Assembly (NCBI GenBank): GCA_964519665.1 | Contig: CAZFIV010000012.1 | Location: 52,781-116,780, forward strand | Direction: 5' to 3' | DNA: 64,000 nucleotides | DNA from: JANQQN01 sp964519665 | Lineage (GTDB): Bacteria; Myxococcota; Kuafuiibacteriia; Kuafuiibacteriales; Kuafuiibacteriaceae | In this document: positions 63,651 through 64,000 of the stretch, piece by piece | Position numbering within the stretch: position 1 is the first letter of the stretch | Layout: each line of letters begins with the position of its first letter | Position numbers and translations under genes: made by a program | The notes under the pieces: generated by a model | Databases searched by the model: none | Told to the model about the DNA's origin: nothing | Seen by the model: only the letters and a program-made list of their open reading frames with translations

Positions 63651-63983
63651 CTAGTCGAGAACCGTCTCGTCGTTGCCCTGCCCGCGAGCGACGCGCACCT
63701 TGGAGCCGTTACTGTTGATCGCGAAGCCAACTCGGACACCCTTATCGAGCTTCGTCGAGTAGAACCGGACGTTCGACACGTGGATCTTGCCCGGTCGGTC
63801 GAGAATGCCCCCTTCGGGCATCGACGGCCGCGCCTGCGGCTTGATATGCCGCTTCTGGATATTGACGCCCTCTACGATGACCCGGTTCTCGGCCGGAAAG
63901 ACCTCGAGCACCTTGCCGGTCGCCCCCTTGTCTTTTCCAGCGATCACCTCGACGGTGTCGCCCTTCTTGATCTTCGCCGCCAT
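63651..63983 (-). CDS. rplX: 50S ribosomal protein L24
   Basis: The 110-residue protein has KIKKGDTVEVIAGKDKGATG (the KOW motif), PAENRVIVEGVNIQKRHIKP and EGGILDRPGKIHVSNV. L24 starts assembly of the 50S subunit. Its start is just after the end of rplN. Confidence 0.97.
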   Translation of the reverse strand: MAAKIKKGDTVEVIAGKDKGATGKVLEVFPAENRVIVEGVNIQKRHIKPQARPSMPEGGILDRPGKIHVSNVRFYSTKLDKGVRVGFAINSNGSKVRVARGQGNDETVLD

Positions 63984-63985
63984 GA

Positions 63986-64000
63986 CTAGAGCACCTCCGG
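63986..64000 (-). CDS. rplN: 50S ribosomal protein L14, last four codons
   Basis: On the minus strand the last bases of the window read Pro-Glu-Val-Leu-stop, the common C-terminus of L14, two bases before the rplX start. The order rplN, rplX, rplE is canonical for the spc operon. Confidence 0.7.
   Translation of the reverse strand, partial: PEVL

Overview
The window is high-GC DNA, densely packed with genes. The gene set points to a free-living Gram-negative bacterium of the former Deltaproteobacteria, probably Myxococcota or Bradymonadota. The evidence is a myxobacton-type carotenoid cluster, an AgmX/PglI-type lipoprotein, TPR, HEAT and PEGA proteins, hybrid histidine kinases and an XPB-Bax1 pair. 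Taxonomy is inferred from gene content only.

Layout. 1-7102: carotenoid cluster, with crtE and a lycopene cyclase on the minus strand and crtC, a glycosyltransferase, crtD and crtW on the plus strand. It ends in a 176-bp inverted-repeat element at the crtW stop codon. 7119-15860: a gene remnant, an ion channel, a secreted protein, an NtrC-type two-component pair, a HEAT protein, a sirtuin and a J-domain/TPR protein. 15873-24759: a long minus-strand run comprising Bax1, XPB, an OmpA lipoprotein, an SDR, a TPR lipoprotein, an HpnN-like RND exporter, a conserved unknown and an AgmX-like lipoprotein. 24965-39037, mostly plus strand: TetR, an amidase, a PQQ-dehydrogenase remnant, algD, a hybrid kinase, a PEGA protein, a stress-domain protein and a 2005-residue alpha-2-macroglobulin. 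39064-46002: a sulfur-oxidation divergon, with a molybdoenzyme, its fused FeS/NrfD subunit and a TorD chaperone on one side and a persulfide dioxygenase-rhodanese on the other. The intergenic region holds two back-to-back sigma-54 promoter candidates. 46171-55438: msrA, a Grx/IscA-like/rhodanese fusion, gcvP, Nudix, FxsA, a duplicated MarR regulator and a selenoprotein gene. 55941-64000: the spc/alpha ribosomal protein operon, minus strand, rplN to rplQ.

The most striking discovery is at 54603-54968. A DCC-family (DUF393) thiol oxidoreductase is complete only if two in-frame UGA codons are read through. Both fall exactly on the two catalytic cysteines of the family motif DGDCxFC, giving DGDUGFU. 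Nine bases after the second UGA lies an 8-bp stem with a GGU apical loop, the layout of a bacterial SECIS element. An ordinary gene call starts after the UGAs and misses the active site. The next gene downstream is an unusual regulator: two MarR domains fused in tandem around a CxxCxxC linker. Together they suggest a selenium/thiol redox module.

Other notable points are the predicted co-regulated route from persulfide through sulfite to sulfate, a channel with a GYS selectivity filter, a J-domain with HSD instead of HPD, and seven 9-bp repeats that place six extra in-frame stop codons after rplQ. rpsN, rpsD, infA and adk are absent from their usual slots in the ribosomal operon.
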